From NCBI GenBank assembly GCA_025055115.1, contig JANWYJ010000013.1, positions 62,001 to 126,000 on the forward strand: a stretch of 64,000 nt of DNA. The letters run 5' to 3'. Positions 16,722 through 26,185 of the stretch are shown piece after piece. The notes beneath the pieces are model-generated. The model worked only from the letters and a program-made list of their open reading frames with translations. It did not search any database and was not told the origin of the DNA. Positions within the stretch are counted from its first letter, which is position 1; each line of letters begins with the position of its first letter. The DNA comes from Gemmata sp. (GTDB lineage Bacteria; Planctomycetota; Planctomycetia; Gemmatales; Gemmataceae). A program made the position numbers and the translations under genes.

Positions 16722-17639
16722 GTGAAACGGGTGGGCGTGATCGTGGGTCGGGAGTGGTCGTTTCCGCCGCGATTCATCGACGAGGTGAATCGGCGGAACC
16801 TTGGGGTGATCGCCGAATATGCGAAGTTGGGCGGTACCCGGATGGACGAACGCATTCCCTACGCAGTGATTGTGGACCGGATTTCTCATGAAGTACCCTA
16901 CTATCGCACATATTTGAAACACGCCGTCCTGGAAGGCGTGACGGTGATCAATAACCCGTTTATGTGGTCGGCCGACGACAAGTTCTTCGGGGCCTCTTTG
17001 TGTTCGAAATTGGGCTTGGCTCATCCCAAAACCGTGGCTTTGCCCAATAAAGACTACGTCCCTGCGATCGTGCCCACCGAGAGCCTGCGGAATCTGGAAT
17101 ATCCGTTGAATTGGCAAGCGATCGTCGATTATGTCGGCTTACCGTGTATCCTCAAAGATGCTCATGGCGGTGGCTGGCGTGGCGTTTATGTTTGTCATTC
17201 CATTGAGGAATTGATTCGCTACTACGATAGCTCCGGACTGTTGACGATGATTGCGCAGGAGCTGATCCGCTGGGATTACTACGTTCGGGTGATGTGCATT
17301 GGCCGCCGTGAGATTCTGCCAATGCCCTACGACACTCACAATCGACGCTACCTACCCGACGACAACTATCTGTCGGCCGAATTGCGCGAGCGCGTGATCC
17401 AAGATTCCTCAAAACTCGTGCAGGCTTTGGGTTACGACATGAACACGGTGGAATGGGCCATCAAAGACGGTATTCCCTACGCGATCGACTTCATGAACCC
17501 TGCTCCGGACATGGATATCAACTCCCTGACGCCCCGATATTTTGATTGGGTTGTTACCAAAATGGCCGATTTGGTGATCGAACGGGCCATCAACCCCCAA
17601 CCCCCACTGGCCGAATTGCGTTGGGCGAAGTTGTTTTGA
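16722..17639 (+). CDS. ATP-grasp ligase
   Basis: A 305-residue protein starting at GTG 16722 (AGGG upstream). The ATP-grasp fold is indicated by GLPCILKDAHGGGWRGVYV (ATP-binding lysine and glycine loop near residue 145), MIAQELIRWDYYVRVMCIG (Glu and Arg region) and NTVEWAIKDGIPYAIDFMNPAPDMD (magnesium-binding Glu/Asp/Asn near 245-265). It should join a carboxylate to an amine or thiol through an acyl phosphate. Substrates are unknown. It is followed by a second, different ATP-grasp gene and a GCS2 ligase. Confidence 0.82.
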   Translation: MKRVGVIVGREWSFPPRFIDEVNRRNLGVIAEYAKLGGTRMDERIPYAVIVDRISHEVPYYRTYLKHAVLEGVTVINNPFMWSADDKFFGASLCSKLGLAHPKTVALPNKDYVPAIVPTESLRNLEYPLNWQAIVDYVGLPCILKDAHGGGWRGVYVCHSIEELIRYYDSSGLLTMIAQELIRWDYYVRVMCIGRREILPMPYDTHNRRYLPDDNYLSAELRERVIQDSSKLVQALGYDMNTVEWAIKDGIPYAIDFMNPAPDMDINSLTPRYFDWVVTKMADLVIERAINPQPPLAELRWAKLF

Positions 17640-17676
17640 GTCGCGTTGTAACCAACGGAACGAAGGTTTCCCCACC

Positions 17677-17701
17677 GATGGAACCCCATTGATGGAAACC
17701 C
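17677..17701. repeat. Short duplication before the second ATP-grasp gene
   Basis: GATGGAACCCC at 17677-17687 and GATGGAAACCC at 17691-17701 are near copies (period 14) in the gap between the two ATP-grasp genes. Confidence 0.5.
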
Positions 17702-17744
17702 TATTCCCGGAAGGGGCTTACGGCTGGTGGTGGAGAGTGGCACC

Positions 17745-19097
17745 ATGTCCGACGCTATTGCGGTCTATCATGACTTGCTCACGGCCCACGCGACATTGGC
17801 GGCCGACTCCCAGGCAACCCTGGATCAATCCCAACAGCTGCGTGGCTTGGTCTTTGGGACACGTCCAGTCTGCACCACGTTGCGCCCCCGTTTCCTGACC
17901 TTCGCCCAATACCGTCGGCTCCACGACACGGTGCAGCTTCTTCTGCCGGCGTTCCAAACGATCTATCATCGGGCGATTGCCGACGTGGGGTTCCGGTCGC
18001 AATTCCGCCTCACGGAGTGGGAACATGAGCTACTGAACGTTGAACCCGGATATTCTGACCCCAGCCCCACCAGCCGCTTCGACACCTTTTTTGCCTCCGA
18101 TGATGAGCTTTTGTTTACGGAGTACAACTCGGAAACACCCGCGGGAGCGGCCTATTCGGATGCCCTCACGGAAATTTTCTATGGCCTACCGGTTTTCCAA
18201 GAATTCCAGCGTCGTTTCCGGGTTTGGCCCGTGCCCGCCAAGCCTGGCATCCTCCACGCCCTACTGGATTCCTTTCGGCAATGGCAAGGCCACTCCTCGG
18301 AGCCACCCCGCATCGCCATTCTCGATTGGCGCGAAGTCCCCACGTTCAGCGAATTCGTGCTCTTCTACGACTACTTCAAACAAATGGGGATCGAAGCTCG
18401 GATTGTCGACCCCCGCGATGTCGAGTATCGCGACGGCCAATTGTGGGCTGGGGATTATCCCATCACGTTGATCTACAAACGCGTGTTGATTGGCGAGTTG
18501 ATTGAACGCGGTGGTCTAGAACATCCGGTGGTGCGGGCCGTGCGCGACCGGGCCGTTTGTATGGTCAACTCGTTCCGCTGTAAAATTCTTTTCAAAAAGG
18601 CCTCGCTGGCGGTTCTCTCCGATGAGCGCAACGCGGCTCTGTTCACGCCGGCGCAACAGGCAGCCATCGCCCAGCACATCCCCTGGACCCGGGTGGTTGA
18701 AGCACGCACGACGACCTGCGACGGTCAAGAAATCGATCTCATCCCTTGGGCCTCCCGCAACAAGGATCAGCTCGTTCTCAAACCCAACGACGATTACGGC
18801 GGCAAGGGTATCGTTTTGGGTTGGACCGTCGATCAGGCCACTTGGGATAACGCGCTGGAAACCGCTCTGACCACCCCGTTTGTCGTTCAAAAACGGGTTC
18901 GGATACCCTCAGAACCCTTCCCGAGCTGGAATGATGGCCACCTGCACATCCAGGAACGGATTCTCGATACCAATCCCTTCGTCGCCTTGGGAGCCTTCAT
19001 GCATGGCTGCCTGACACGCATCTCCACCGAGGCTCTTGTCAATGTGACGGCCGGCGGAGGCTCCACCGTACCCACATTCATCATCGAACCACGATAA
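17745..19097 (+). CDS. Glutathionylspermidine-synthase-like (circularly permuted) ATP-grasp protein
   Basis: A 450-residue protein from ATG 17745 (GGAG nine bases upstream). [59 protein letters not shown] and [17 protein letters not shown] resemble the circularly permuted ATP-grasp fold of glutathionylspermidine-synthase-type amide ligases, with the ATP-binding [10 protein letters not shown] loop near residue 347. A late [13 protein letters not shown] segment is typical. It probably makes an amide bond in the same pathway as its neighbours; the exact substrate is unknown. Confidence 0.75.
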   Translation: MSDAIAVYHDLLTAHATLAADSQATLDQSQQLRGLVFGTRPVCTTLRPRFLTFAQYRRLHDTVQLLLPAFQTIYHRAIADVGFRSQFRLTEWEHELLNVEPGYSDPSPTSRFDTFFASDDELLFTEYNSETPAGAAYSDALTEIFYGLPVFQEFQRRFRVWPVPAKPGILHALLDSFRQWQGHSSEPPRIAILDWREVPTFSEFVLFYDYFKQMGIEARIVDPRDVEYRDGQLWAGDYPITLIYKRVLIGELIERGGLEHPVVRAVRDRAVCMVNSFRCKILFKKASLAVLSDERNAALFTPAQQAAIAQHIPWTRVVEARTTTCDGQEIDLIPWASRNKDQLVLKPNDDYGGKGIVLGWTVDQATWDNALETALTTPFVVQKRVRIPSEPFPSWNDGHLHIQERILDTNPFVALGAFMHGCLTRISTEALVNVTAGGGSTVPTFIIEPR

Positions 19098-19197
19098 TCG
19101 CCGCGGAAACATTTTCCAATGACCACACACCGGTTACAACATTATCACCTCTCAGGTCTTGGGAAAATCTGCCGCTACACGCTGGAGAGTGATTGCC

Positions 19198-20307
19198 ATG
19201 AAAGCCCCGTCACTGACTTTGGGTATAGAGGAAGAGTATCAGATTATTGATCCATCCACCGGGGAATTGCGTTCCTACATCACTCAAATTCTCGATGAAG
19301 GCAAACTCATCCTCAAAGAGCAAATCAAAGCCGAACTGCATCAATCAATGGTGGAAGTGGGAACGGAAATCTGCCAAACACCCGCGGAAGCCCGCCGAGA
19401 ATTGGTGAAACTCCGCCGCAGCATCACCGAACTGGCTCGGCGCCACGGTCTGGTGATCGCCGCCGCGGGGACACACCCATTTTCCAATTGGGAACAGCAG
19501 GAAATCACCCCTTTTGAACGTTATTTGGGGGTTCAAAACGATATGCAAGACCTCGCCCGGCAACTGCTCATCTTTGGGACACATGTCCATATTGGTATCG
19601 AGGATCGCGACTTTCTCATCGACGCGATGAACGTCGCCCGCTATTTCGCGCCGCACGTTTTGTGTCTGTCCACCTCGTCGCCGTTTTGGATGGGGCGGAA
19701 CACGGGCTTGAAGAGTTACCGGTCGATCATTTTCCGCCATTTTCCCCGCTCGGGCATTCCACCACTATTCACCGACTGGGTGGAGTATGAAGGGATGGTG
19801 AAAACGATGGTCAGAACCAACTGCATTCCGGATGGCTCCAAGATTTGGTACGATGTCCGCCCCAATCATCGCTATCCGACTCTTGAATTCCGCATCTGTG
19901 ATGTCTGTACCAAGGTGGATGAAGCGATTTGTATTGCGGCAATTTTTCAAGCCATCATCGCCAAGCTGTGGAAACTGCGGCGCGATAACATGACCTTCCG
20001 TGTTTACCCCACCGAGCTGATTGAGGAAAATAAATGGCGAGCGGTGCGCTATGGGCTAGATGGCCACTTGCTGGATTTGGGCAAAGAAAAAGAAGTCCCC
20101 GTGCGGGAGTTGATTCACGAGATGATCGATTGGTTTCTCCGCGATGTGATCGACGAGTTGGGAACCCGCGCCGAGATCGAATACGCCTATAAAATCCTTG
20201 AAACCGGTGCCAGCGCCGACCGCCAACTGAAAACCTTCGCTCAAACAGGCCATACCCGCGCGGTCGTCGAACAACTGGTCCAGGAAACGCAAGAAGGCCT
20301 CAACTGA
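19198..20307 (+). CDS. GCS2 family carboxylate-amine ligase (YbdK-like)
   Basis: A 369-residue protein from ATG 19198 (GGAGAG eight bases upstream). [19 protein letters not shown] at the N-terminus, [30 protein letters not shown] and [27 protein letters not shown] are hallmark segments of the glutamate-cysteine ligase 2 / YbdK family, which activates a carboxylate with ATP and joins it to an amine. Length is normal. Its position after two ATP-grasp genes and an esterase suggests synthesis of a small peptide-like or amide metabolite. Confidence 0.88.
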   Translation: MKAPSLTLGIEEEYQIIDPSTGELRSYITQILDEGKLILKEQIKAELHQSMVEVGTEICQTPAEARRELVKLRRSITELARRHGLVIAAAGTHPFSNWEQQEITPFERYLGVQNDMQDLARQLLIFGTHVHIGIEDRDFLIDAMNVARYFAPHVLCLSTSSPFWMGRNTGLKSYRSIIFRHFPRSGIPPLFTDWVEYEGMVKTMVRTNCIPDGSKIWYDVRPNHRYPTLEFRICDVCTKVDEAICIAAIFQAIIAKLWKLRRDNMTFRVYPTELIEENKWRAVRYGLDGHLLDLGKEKEVPVRELIHEMIDWFLRDVIDELGTRAEIEYAYKILETGASADRQLKTFAQTGHTRAVVEQLVQETQEGLN

Positions 20308-20350
20308 AGGGAATTCAGGTTGTCCACGTCTTCCGGGAGGTCCCACGACC

Positions 20351-20785
20351 ATGTCCATGTTTACACGCGATGGCATCCAAATCCGCTATCCCGACCATTG
20401 GCAACTGGAAACGATCGACGATCCGGAGAGCGGTGGTTGGACCATGACCGTCACCAGCCCCCAAACGGCATTTTTCATGATGTCCCTCCAACCGGAGGCC
20501 CGCGACAGCGGTGATTTATCCGACCAAACCCTCGACGCGATGAAAAGCGAGTACAGAGAATTCGATGCCGAAGAGGTCATGGAGAGCATTTGTGGGCTGC
20601 CGGCTATCGGCTTCAACGCGGATTTTCTGACGCTGGATACTCCCATCACCTGCCGCGTGCGCTGTTTGAACACCCTGGCCGGCCCGCTGATGCTCATGGC
20701 TCAAGTGAGCGAGTACGATCGCGGTGAGAATGATCCGGCCCTTCGCGCGATCATCGCCTCACTGAATGTCGATGTTGACGAATGA
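20351..20785 (+). CDS. Small conserved-type protein of unknown function
   Basis: A 144-residue soluble protein with GGGAGG a few bases before the ATG. IQIRYPDHWQLE, WTMTVTSPQTAFFMMSLQPEA and ADEVMES-like DAEEVMESICGLPAIGFNADF, ending PALRAIIASLNV, suggest a Mog1/PsbP-like alpha/beta fold often seen in bacterial small proteins. I do not recognise a specific family. It follows the GCS2 gene after 43 bases on the same strand, so it may belong to that operon. Confidence 0.6.
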   Translation: MSMFTRDGIQIRYPDHWQLETIDDPESGGWTMTVTSPQTAFFMMSLQPEARDSGDLSDQTLDAMKSEYREFDAEEVMESICGLPAIGFNADFLTLDTPITCRVRCLNTLAGPLMLMAQVSEYDRGENDPALRAIIASLNVDVDE

Positions 20786-20816
20786 GGGGTCGTTCCACAG
20801 AGGTAATGACTCAACC

Positions 20817-21044
20817 ATGAAAACCGCGGGTTTGATCCTGCTGCTGTTGGCTGCGTTGGATCTCCTCATGCTCGCGTTGCTTTTAGGTACCGTTTGGATC
20901 GCCCATCGTGCCGTCCGTCAAAAAGCTGCCGAAGAAGGTGAATTCGTACCCTCCGCCAGCCAAGATTTCCGGTTGCTTTTCGGACTTCTCGTAACCGGTC
21001 TCATCATCTTGGGCCTTCTATCGCTTCTGTTGCTCTCGACCTAA
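20817..21044 (+). CDS. Small two-helix membrane protein
   Basis: 75 residues from ATG 20817, 31 bases after the previous gene. Two hydrophobic helices (residues about 4-26 and 50-73) flank a short charged loop. No family recognised. It may be co-transcribed with the amidoligase cluster. The 21045-21346 gap that follows holds only C-rich, weakly repetitive sequence. Confidence 0.55.
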   Translation: MKTAGLILLLLAALDLLMLALLLGTVWIAHRAVRQKAAEEGEFVPSASQDFRLLFGLLVTGLIILGLLSLLLLST

Positions 21045-21346
21045 GCCAACCCATCCTACCCCATCCGGCCCTAACCATTACTCCCACTACGAAATCCAAG
21101 ATCACCCATTGGATAATCATTCTCATCCCACCCCATCGGGTCACAAACAATAACTCCCACCCTCGCAGCAACGGCGATCGCTTCCATCCAACACAGGGAT
21201 AAGAGGTAATTATGACTAAACAATTGTTTAGGCATTGGATTTGCTGCCACAACAAGAGTTCCACCAACCCAACTTCGGGATGGAACAACCCAACACGGGC
21301 AGAGAAGCCCCCCGTCGGACGGGAAGAACCCGCTGCGGCGGAACGG

Positions 21347-22948
21347 TCACTTTGCGATTTCCGTGGCTCGGCTTTCGCGAATCACGGTCACTTTGATCTC
21401 GCCGGGGTAATCGAGCTGCTGTTCGATCGCCCGGGCGATGTCGCGGCAGATGCGCACGGCATCGGCATCGGTGGTTCGTTGGGCGTTCGCGATAACCCGC
21501 AACTCGCGCCCCGCTTGGATGGCGTAGGCTTGCTCGACTTCAGGGAAACCACAGGCCACGGCTTCCAGGTCGGTGAGCCGTTTGATGTATTTCTCGAGCG
21601 TTTCTCGGCGCGCTCCCGGCCGGCTGGCACTGATGGCATCGGCCGCTGCCACCAACACCGTATAAATATTGTCGATGGAAACATCATCGTGGTGCCCGGC
21701 GATGGCGTGCAGCACTTCTTTACTGGTCTCACCGTAGCGCCGGGCCAGTTCCGCACCCACTTTCGGATGGCCGCCTTCCATCTCATGATCGGCGGCTTTG
21801 CCCAAATCGTGAAGCAGGCCACAGCGGCGGGCGAGAACAGGGTTCAACCCCAATTCGCCCGCCATCAGCCCACACAAGTGAGCCACTTCGACGGAATGGG
21901 CCAAAACATTCTGACTATAACTGGTGCGAAAACGGAGCCGGCCAAGAAGATAAATGAGTTTCTCATTCACCAGCGGCACGTTGGCATCCACGACCGCCTG
22001 ATTCCCTAGCTCCATAATGTATTTTTCCATTTCCGCTTGCGTTTCACTCACCACTTCCTCAATGCGGCTGGGGTGAATGCGCCCATCTTGAATCAGTTTG
22101 GTCAGCGCCAAGCGAGCGGTTTCGCGGCGGACGTTATCGAAAGCCGACACAACCACCACCCCAGGCGTGTCGTCCACGATGACATCTACGCCGGTGAGTT
22201 TCTCGAAGGTACGAATGTTTCGCCCTTCCCGACCGATAATGCGACCTTTCATATCGTCGGAAGGGATATCCACCGTGCTGACGGTCACTCCCGCGGTTTG
22301 GTCAGCGGCATAGCGCTGGATCGCCGTCGTGACGATTTCGCGAGCCTTGGCCTCCGCTTGCTGCTTGAGGCGCTCTTCGTGCTGGCGAATTTTTGCCGCC
22401 ACTTCTTCCGAGAGTTCGCGTTGGAGCCGTTCCAGCAGCATGTGCTTGGCCGCTTCACGAGATAATCCCGTGATCTCATACAGCTTCGCCATTTCCTGCT
22501 GGATGAGATCATCGAGATGTTTCGCCTTTTTTTCGAGGAGTTCTTTGCGATCGGCGATTTTTTCCTTGAGGCTTTCGAGGTGCTTCTCTTTGCGGGCCAG
22601 TTCTTTGTACTTTTGTTCGAGGGTGTCCTCACGTTTTTCGATACGGCGTTCCTGTTCGCGGAGTTCCGCGCGGGCCGCATCGATTTCGCGGTTCAACTCT
22701 TCGCGCCGGCGAAATACCTCATCCCGGGCTTGCAGTTCAGCATCGCGTAAGATTTGCTCGGCCTGACGGCGGTATTGTTCGAGCAATTCTTGGCCATGTA
22801 GTTCAGCACGTTGGGCCGCATCAGGGGAGACAGCCGTATCGCGTGACGGGGCGGTGAGCTGTGTCGAACGGCGGACGATCAGATACGTTCCGCCCATCGC
22901 AACGAGGGCGGCAATAAGGGCCAGCCCGCCAGCATAAAGCGGGTCCAT
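21347..22948 (-). CDS. rny: Ribonuclease Y
   Basis: A 533-residue membrane-anchored endoribonuclease that starts mRNA decay. An N-terminal helix ([17 protein letters not shown]) is followed by a long coiled coil (about 45-200), a KH domain ([25 protein letters not shown]) and an HD phosphohydrolase domain ([24 protein letters not shown]). AAGGAG lies nine bases before the ATG. Length and domain order match canonical Rny. Confidence 0.96.
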   Translation of the reverse strand: MDPLYAGGLALIAALVAMGGTYLIVRRSTQLTAPSRDTAVSPDAAQRAELHGQELLEQYRRQAEQILRDAELQARDEVFRRREELNREIDAARAELREQERRIEKREDTLEQKYKELARKEKHLESLKEKIADRKELLEKKAKHLDDLIQQEMAKLYEITGLSREAAKHMLLERLQRELSEEVAAKIRQHEERLKQQAEAKAREIVTTAIQRYAADQTAGVTVSTVDIPSDDMKGRIIGREGRNIRTFEKLTGVDVIVDDTPGVVVVSAFDNVRRETARLALTKLIQDGRIHPSRIEEVVSETQAEMEKYIMELGNQAVVDANVPLVNEKLIYLLGRLRFRTSYSQNVLAHSVEVAHLCGLMAGELGLNPVLARRCGLLHDLGKAADHEMEGGHPKVGAELARRYGETSKEVLHAIAGHHDDVSIDNIYTVLVAAADAISASRPGARRETLEKYIKRLTDLEAVACGFPEVEQAYAIQAGRELRVIANAQRTTDADAVRICRDIARAIEQQLDYPGEIKVTVIRESRATEIAK

Positions 22949-23059
22949 GAAGGGCTACTCCTTGCGGTAGCCCGTCGAAACTCGGCAGAGCGGACAGATC
23001 GTCACCGCGGGCGGCCCATGCGGGCCACGCGCCGATGGGGGGCGAAGTCAATTCACGAA

Positions 23060-23260
23060 GTCCCTACTCCACATGAAATCGGCTAGCGCTGCGTGAGCAA
23101 CGGTCGTCGGTGTCAAGCCCCGCAGAGCGGGGGTCCGAGATGCGACGGGCGAACCGGTGTCTCGGGTATTGCAGGTCTTAATCGGGTCTATCAACCGACC
23201 ACGGAACGACCGCGATCGGACGTTATCTCACTCAGCTCATGCGGCTGAGTGAGCTTTTTC
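23060..23260 (+). ncRNA. Candidate structured RNA with intrinsic terminator
   Basis: No gene fits this stretch, but it can fold. CGGTCGT (23101-23107) pairs with ACGACCG (23206-23212), enclosing CCCCGC/GCGGGG (23118-23123 with 23127-23132, loop AGA) and CCGAGA/TCTCGG (23135-23140 with 23160-23165). It ends in a strong plus-strand terminator. No plus-strand gene lies shortly upstream or downstream, so a free-standing RNA is more likely than a leader. The 5' end is a guess. I do not recognise 6S, SRP, tmRNA or RNase P motifs. Confidence 0.4.
23227..23260 (+). terminator. Rho-independent terminator
   Basis: CTCACTCAGC (23227-23236) and GCTGAGTGAG (23244-23253) form a perfect 10-bp stem with a seven-base loop, followed by C and five T. 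The U-tract is only on the plus strand, so it does not serve the minus-strand genes on either side. Confidence 0.85.
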
Positions 23261-23336
23261 TATTATTGTGAAGCGATGAACGAACTGCAACCGCAAGCTT
23301 CACACAGAGGACATTTGTCCAAAAATTGGTCAGCCC

Positions 23337-25277
23337 TCACGCCCCTCGCCCGACTCGTAGCATCGCCCAGACCGGAAAATACACCGGATACAATTCATAG
23401 CGAAGCATCGCCGAACCAAAAAAAACACCATTGACAATTTCCAAATATCGCGCAGAATTGTAGTGAACATAAAGCCAGTTTGCGCCGCGACGGACCGCGG
23501 GATGCTGGCTACCCACAACCTCGGCCAATGCGATCACGGCCCAACTGGTCATGGAGGGAAGTGATTGCGGATTCTCCACATACGCGCCGCGCAGACAGGA
23601 GGAAAAATGCTCCCCCCAACCACCATCGGTTCGCTGATGCGTCATCAGCCATTGCGCCGCCGCTTGGAGCCGAGGATGTTCAACCGGAACTCCGGCTGCG
23701 CGAAGGCCACGGACCGCATGAAACGTGCCATAAGTGAGGTAAATACCCCACGCGCCCGGAAATGCGCCATCGGATCGTTGCCTCTGGAGCAGAAATCTTA
23801 CGCCCCGATCGATCGCCCTTTGGAGGCGGTGCGACTGCTTGTGAGGAAACGCCTCCCGGTAGCGGCTCAGAGCCACCAACGAGGAACCCGTGCACTCAAT
23901 GTAAGATTGATCCGTCATACATTGCGTGAACATTTCGGACGGATTCCATCGTTCTATCCACCGCGGGGCCTTGGCTTGTTCGTACGAACCAAAACCACCA
24001 TCGGCATTTTGACGCGATAGGATGAACTCCACGGCTTGATCCAACCGTGCCGAAGAAATCGGACAGGGGACCTCACAAACCTTGTGAATCCCCAACACCG
24101 CAGCCAAGGCCTCCGCGGTGCAATCGCTCACTGGCCAAGCATGCTCGGCTGTGCCCAAACACCACCCACCGCTGGCATCATCGGGCCATGTGGGGTCACG
24201 ATCGGCCAGTGATTCCGTCATTTGGTTGGCCGCGAGAAATTCATACGCCCGAAGTAGTTGTCGTTCGTATCTACGAGCCATGCTGGGATCAGCAAGCAGC
24301 GCCTCCAGCGCAAAGGCTGTGTCCCAAACCGTTGTCGAACCACCCGCGTAGCGGAGGCCGTCTTGGTCATCATCGACGCGATAATACTCGAAACCGGCGA
24401 TACAGCGCTGTGTTTCCTCGGGTTGGTTTTGCCAATGGAAAATCAACGCATTGAGGGTGTTATTCACCGGCGAAAGAGAGCGAAAGTGGTTGGTTCTAAG
24501 CTCACGGAGGATACTTTCCAGACAACGGCGACAAGCCCGTTGGCGTAGCGATCGGCTGGCGTGTCGGTCGTAAACGCTGAGGATTCCCTCAACAAGTCGA
24601 AGTATCCATCCAGGTGGCTCAATAAGGTCTTCACTGGCAAAGTGATAGCGATACGGGCGAAACGATGGCGGCAGGCCACGAGGGCCATACAGTTCGTGGA
24701 TCAGGTCTTGTGTGATAGGCCCAAGGTTGAAGCGAACTCGGTGACTTTGCAGTACCGCCATTGCCAAGTAGATGTAGCGCGTGTGGCAGTAGAAGCGCAA
24801 CGGGTGAAACGGCAACCAACGCGGTAGCAGGACCAGCTCTGGTAGCAGCGGCCGCACGCCTTCCCAACCGTAAAGACCCATCAGCGCTAGCCAAAATTTC
24901 CCCCACGTCGGAGCAGCTAAGATGCCACCGTGAGACTGAAGCCATCGCCGCGCGCGCGCCGTCAACGGATGATCGGCCGCCATGCCTAAAAGCCGCGCCG
25001 CGACATATACCAACGACGTGACGAAAACCGAACCCGAATGTTCGGCATGCAAACCAAACGATCCAGCCGACGTTTGCGTTCGTTGAAAATAAAGCCACAG
25101 ACGTTGTTTTTCCGAGGGACTGAAGGGATGGCCCGCGATATGCCGGCTGATAACCACCTGTGCCGTCACCACCGGGCACCAGACCATCTCCCCTTCCCAA
25201 TAGCCCTTGGCATGTTGCCGGGCCAGGAGGTCATCAATGGCAGAAATCGATACTGTTGGGCCGAGGGCAGAAATCAC
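23337..25277 (-). CDS. osc: Oxidosqualene cyclase (sterol-type)
   Basis: A 646-residue triterpene cyclase. The protonation motif reads VSDCTAEA (Asp about 385), the DCTAE form of oxidosqualene cyclases, not the DxDDTA of squalene-hopene cyclases. Other OSC-like stretches are SFGLHAEHSGSVFVTSLVYV, FWLALMGLYGWEGVRPLLPE, SLSPVNNTLNAL, YAGGSTTVWDTAFALEAL, QNADGGFGSYE and GGWGEHFSSC. It should cyclise 2,3-oxidosqualene to a protosterol such as lanosterol or parkeol. The GTG start overlaps the methyltransferase stop (GTGA). It is short for an OSC (often over 700). Confidence 0.88.
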   Translation of the reverse strand: MISALGPTVSISAIDDLLARQHAKGYWEGEMVWCPVVTAQVVISRHIAGHPFSPSEKQRLWLYFQRTQTSAGSFGLHAEHSGSVFVTSLVYVAARLLGMAADHPLTARARRWLQSHGGILAAPTWGKFWLALMGLYGWEGVRPLLPELVLLPRWLPFHPLRFYCHTRYIYLAMAVLQSHRVRFNLGPITQDLIHELYGPRGLPPSFRPYRYHFASEDLIEPPGWILRLVEGILSVYDRHASRSLRQRACRRCLESILRELRTNHFRSLSPVNNTLNALIFHWQNQPEETQRCIAGFEYYRVDDDQDGLRYAGGSTTVWDTAFALEALLADPSMARRYERQLLRAYEFLAANQMTESLADRDPTWPDDASGGWCLGTAEHAWPVSDCTAEALAAVLGIHKVCEVPCPISSARLDQAVEFILSRQNADGGFGSYEQAKAPRWIERWNPSEMFTQCMTDQSYIECTGSSLVALSRYREAFPHKQSHRLQRAIDRGVRFLLQRQRSDGAFPGAWGIYLTYGTFHAVRGLRAAGVPVEHPRLQAAAQWLMTHQRTDGGWGEHFSSCLRGAYVENPQSLPSMTSWAVIALAEVVGSQHPAVRRGANWLYVHYNSARYLEIVNGVFFGSAMLRYELYPVYFPVWAMLRVGRGA

Positions 25278-26152
25278 GTTTGGCGAACCGCCTTCCAGAT
25301 TCCCAGGAGAAAGACCCCACGGCGAGCCGCATCAATGAGCTTCAGCCCACCTTCGAGCATCATCTGCTCCACCTTGGGGATAACAAACCGCATATAGGTA
25401 TTGAGTAAACGCAAGGACTTACGATCAATATGTTCCCAATTTTTTAGAACATTTCCATATTTTGCCAGGTTATCAGCAGTATGAATGGCAAAACCGGCAT
25501 CGTTGAGAAAGCCGCGCAGATCCGCCAGCGAAATCAGATTGGGAATACCGTGAAGCCGGCAGATGGGTTCGATATAGTCGGCTTCGTCTTGTGGCAGGAG
25601 GGTATCGCTACGAAACCAATCAGTGCCGACAAATATACCACCGGGTTTCAAAACCCGGGCGCATTCCTTGTAGAAACGGCCTTTATCTGGCATGTGACAA
25701 CCGGCTTCGATGACATATACCGCGTCGAAGGTGCTGTCGGGAAATGGCATCGCCATTGCATCGGCTACGAGAAATTCCGTGCGCTCACTAAAGCCCATTT
25801 CGCTCGCTCGCGCCCGAGCGATTTGAACGTGCGCTTCTACGATGTTGATACCGGTGATATGAGCGCCACAGTGGCGAGCGATTGTCAGAGCTGGTCCACC
25901 GACACCACAACCGACATCTAAAACTTTCATGCCCGAGTGCAGGCCGGCGAAATCAGCAAGCCATTGCTCGGTCGCTACCATCGCGTCGTCCAATGATTCC
26001 TCACCGCGAAAAATCGCAAAGTGAAAGGACACTCCCCACTTTTCCAGATAGATCGGTGTAACTAAATCATAATATTGACGGATAAGATCAACATAGTGCT
26101 CTTTGCGAATATGTGCTTCGTGAGCGAGTTTGTGATATTCAGGGGTGGGCAT
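25274..26152 (-). CDS. Sterol C-methyltransferase-like SAM methyltransferase
   Basis: A 292-residue class I methyltransferase. IRQYYDLVTPIYLEKWGVSFHFAIF aligns with the sterol-binding region of eukaryotic ERG6/SMT (YYxLVTxFYEYGWGxSFHF). LDVGCGVGGPALTIAR is the SAM-binding motif as in SMT, and VYVIEAGCHMPDKGRFYKECARVLKPGG matches ERG6's AIEATCHAP...VLKPGG. It lies between squalene monooxygenase and the cyclase and overlaps the latter by four bases, which argues for a sterol or squalene substrate. Alternatives are a prenyl or tocopherol-type methyltransferase. It lacks the C-terminal part seen in some SMTs. Confidence 0.75.
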   Translation of the reverse strand: MPTPEYHKLAHEAHIRKEHYVDLIRQYYDLVTPIYLEKWGVSFHFAIFRGEESLDDAMVATEQWLADFAGLHSGMKVLDVGCGVGGPALTIARHCGAHITGINIVEAHVQIARARASEMGFSERTEFLVADAMAMPFPDSTFDAVYVIEAGCHMPDKGRFYKECARVLKPGGIFVGTDWFRSDTLLPQDEADYIEPICRLHGIPNLISLADLRGFLNDAGFAIHTADNLAKYGNVLKNWEHIDRKSLRLLNTYMRFVIPKVEQMMLEGGLKLIDAARRGVFLLGIWKAVRQT

Positions 26153-26185
26153 AGCTTGATAGAAGTTCGCAGATGGTAAAAAATA

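Noticed and set aside
23060-23260. 6S RNA, SRP RNA, tmRNA or a riboswitch
   Set aside because: None of their diagnostic sequences is visible and no plus-strand gene follows; kept only as an unnamed candidate.
23227-23260. Terminator of the sterol operon
   Set aside because: The U-tract is on the plus strand only; read on the minus strand the stem is not followed by U residues.
23337-25277. Squalene-hopene cyclase
   Set aside because: The protonation motif is DCTAE and several segments match oxidosqualene cyclases; a squalene monooxygenase gene lies in the same operon.
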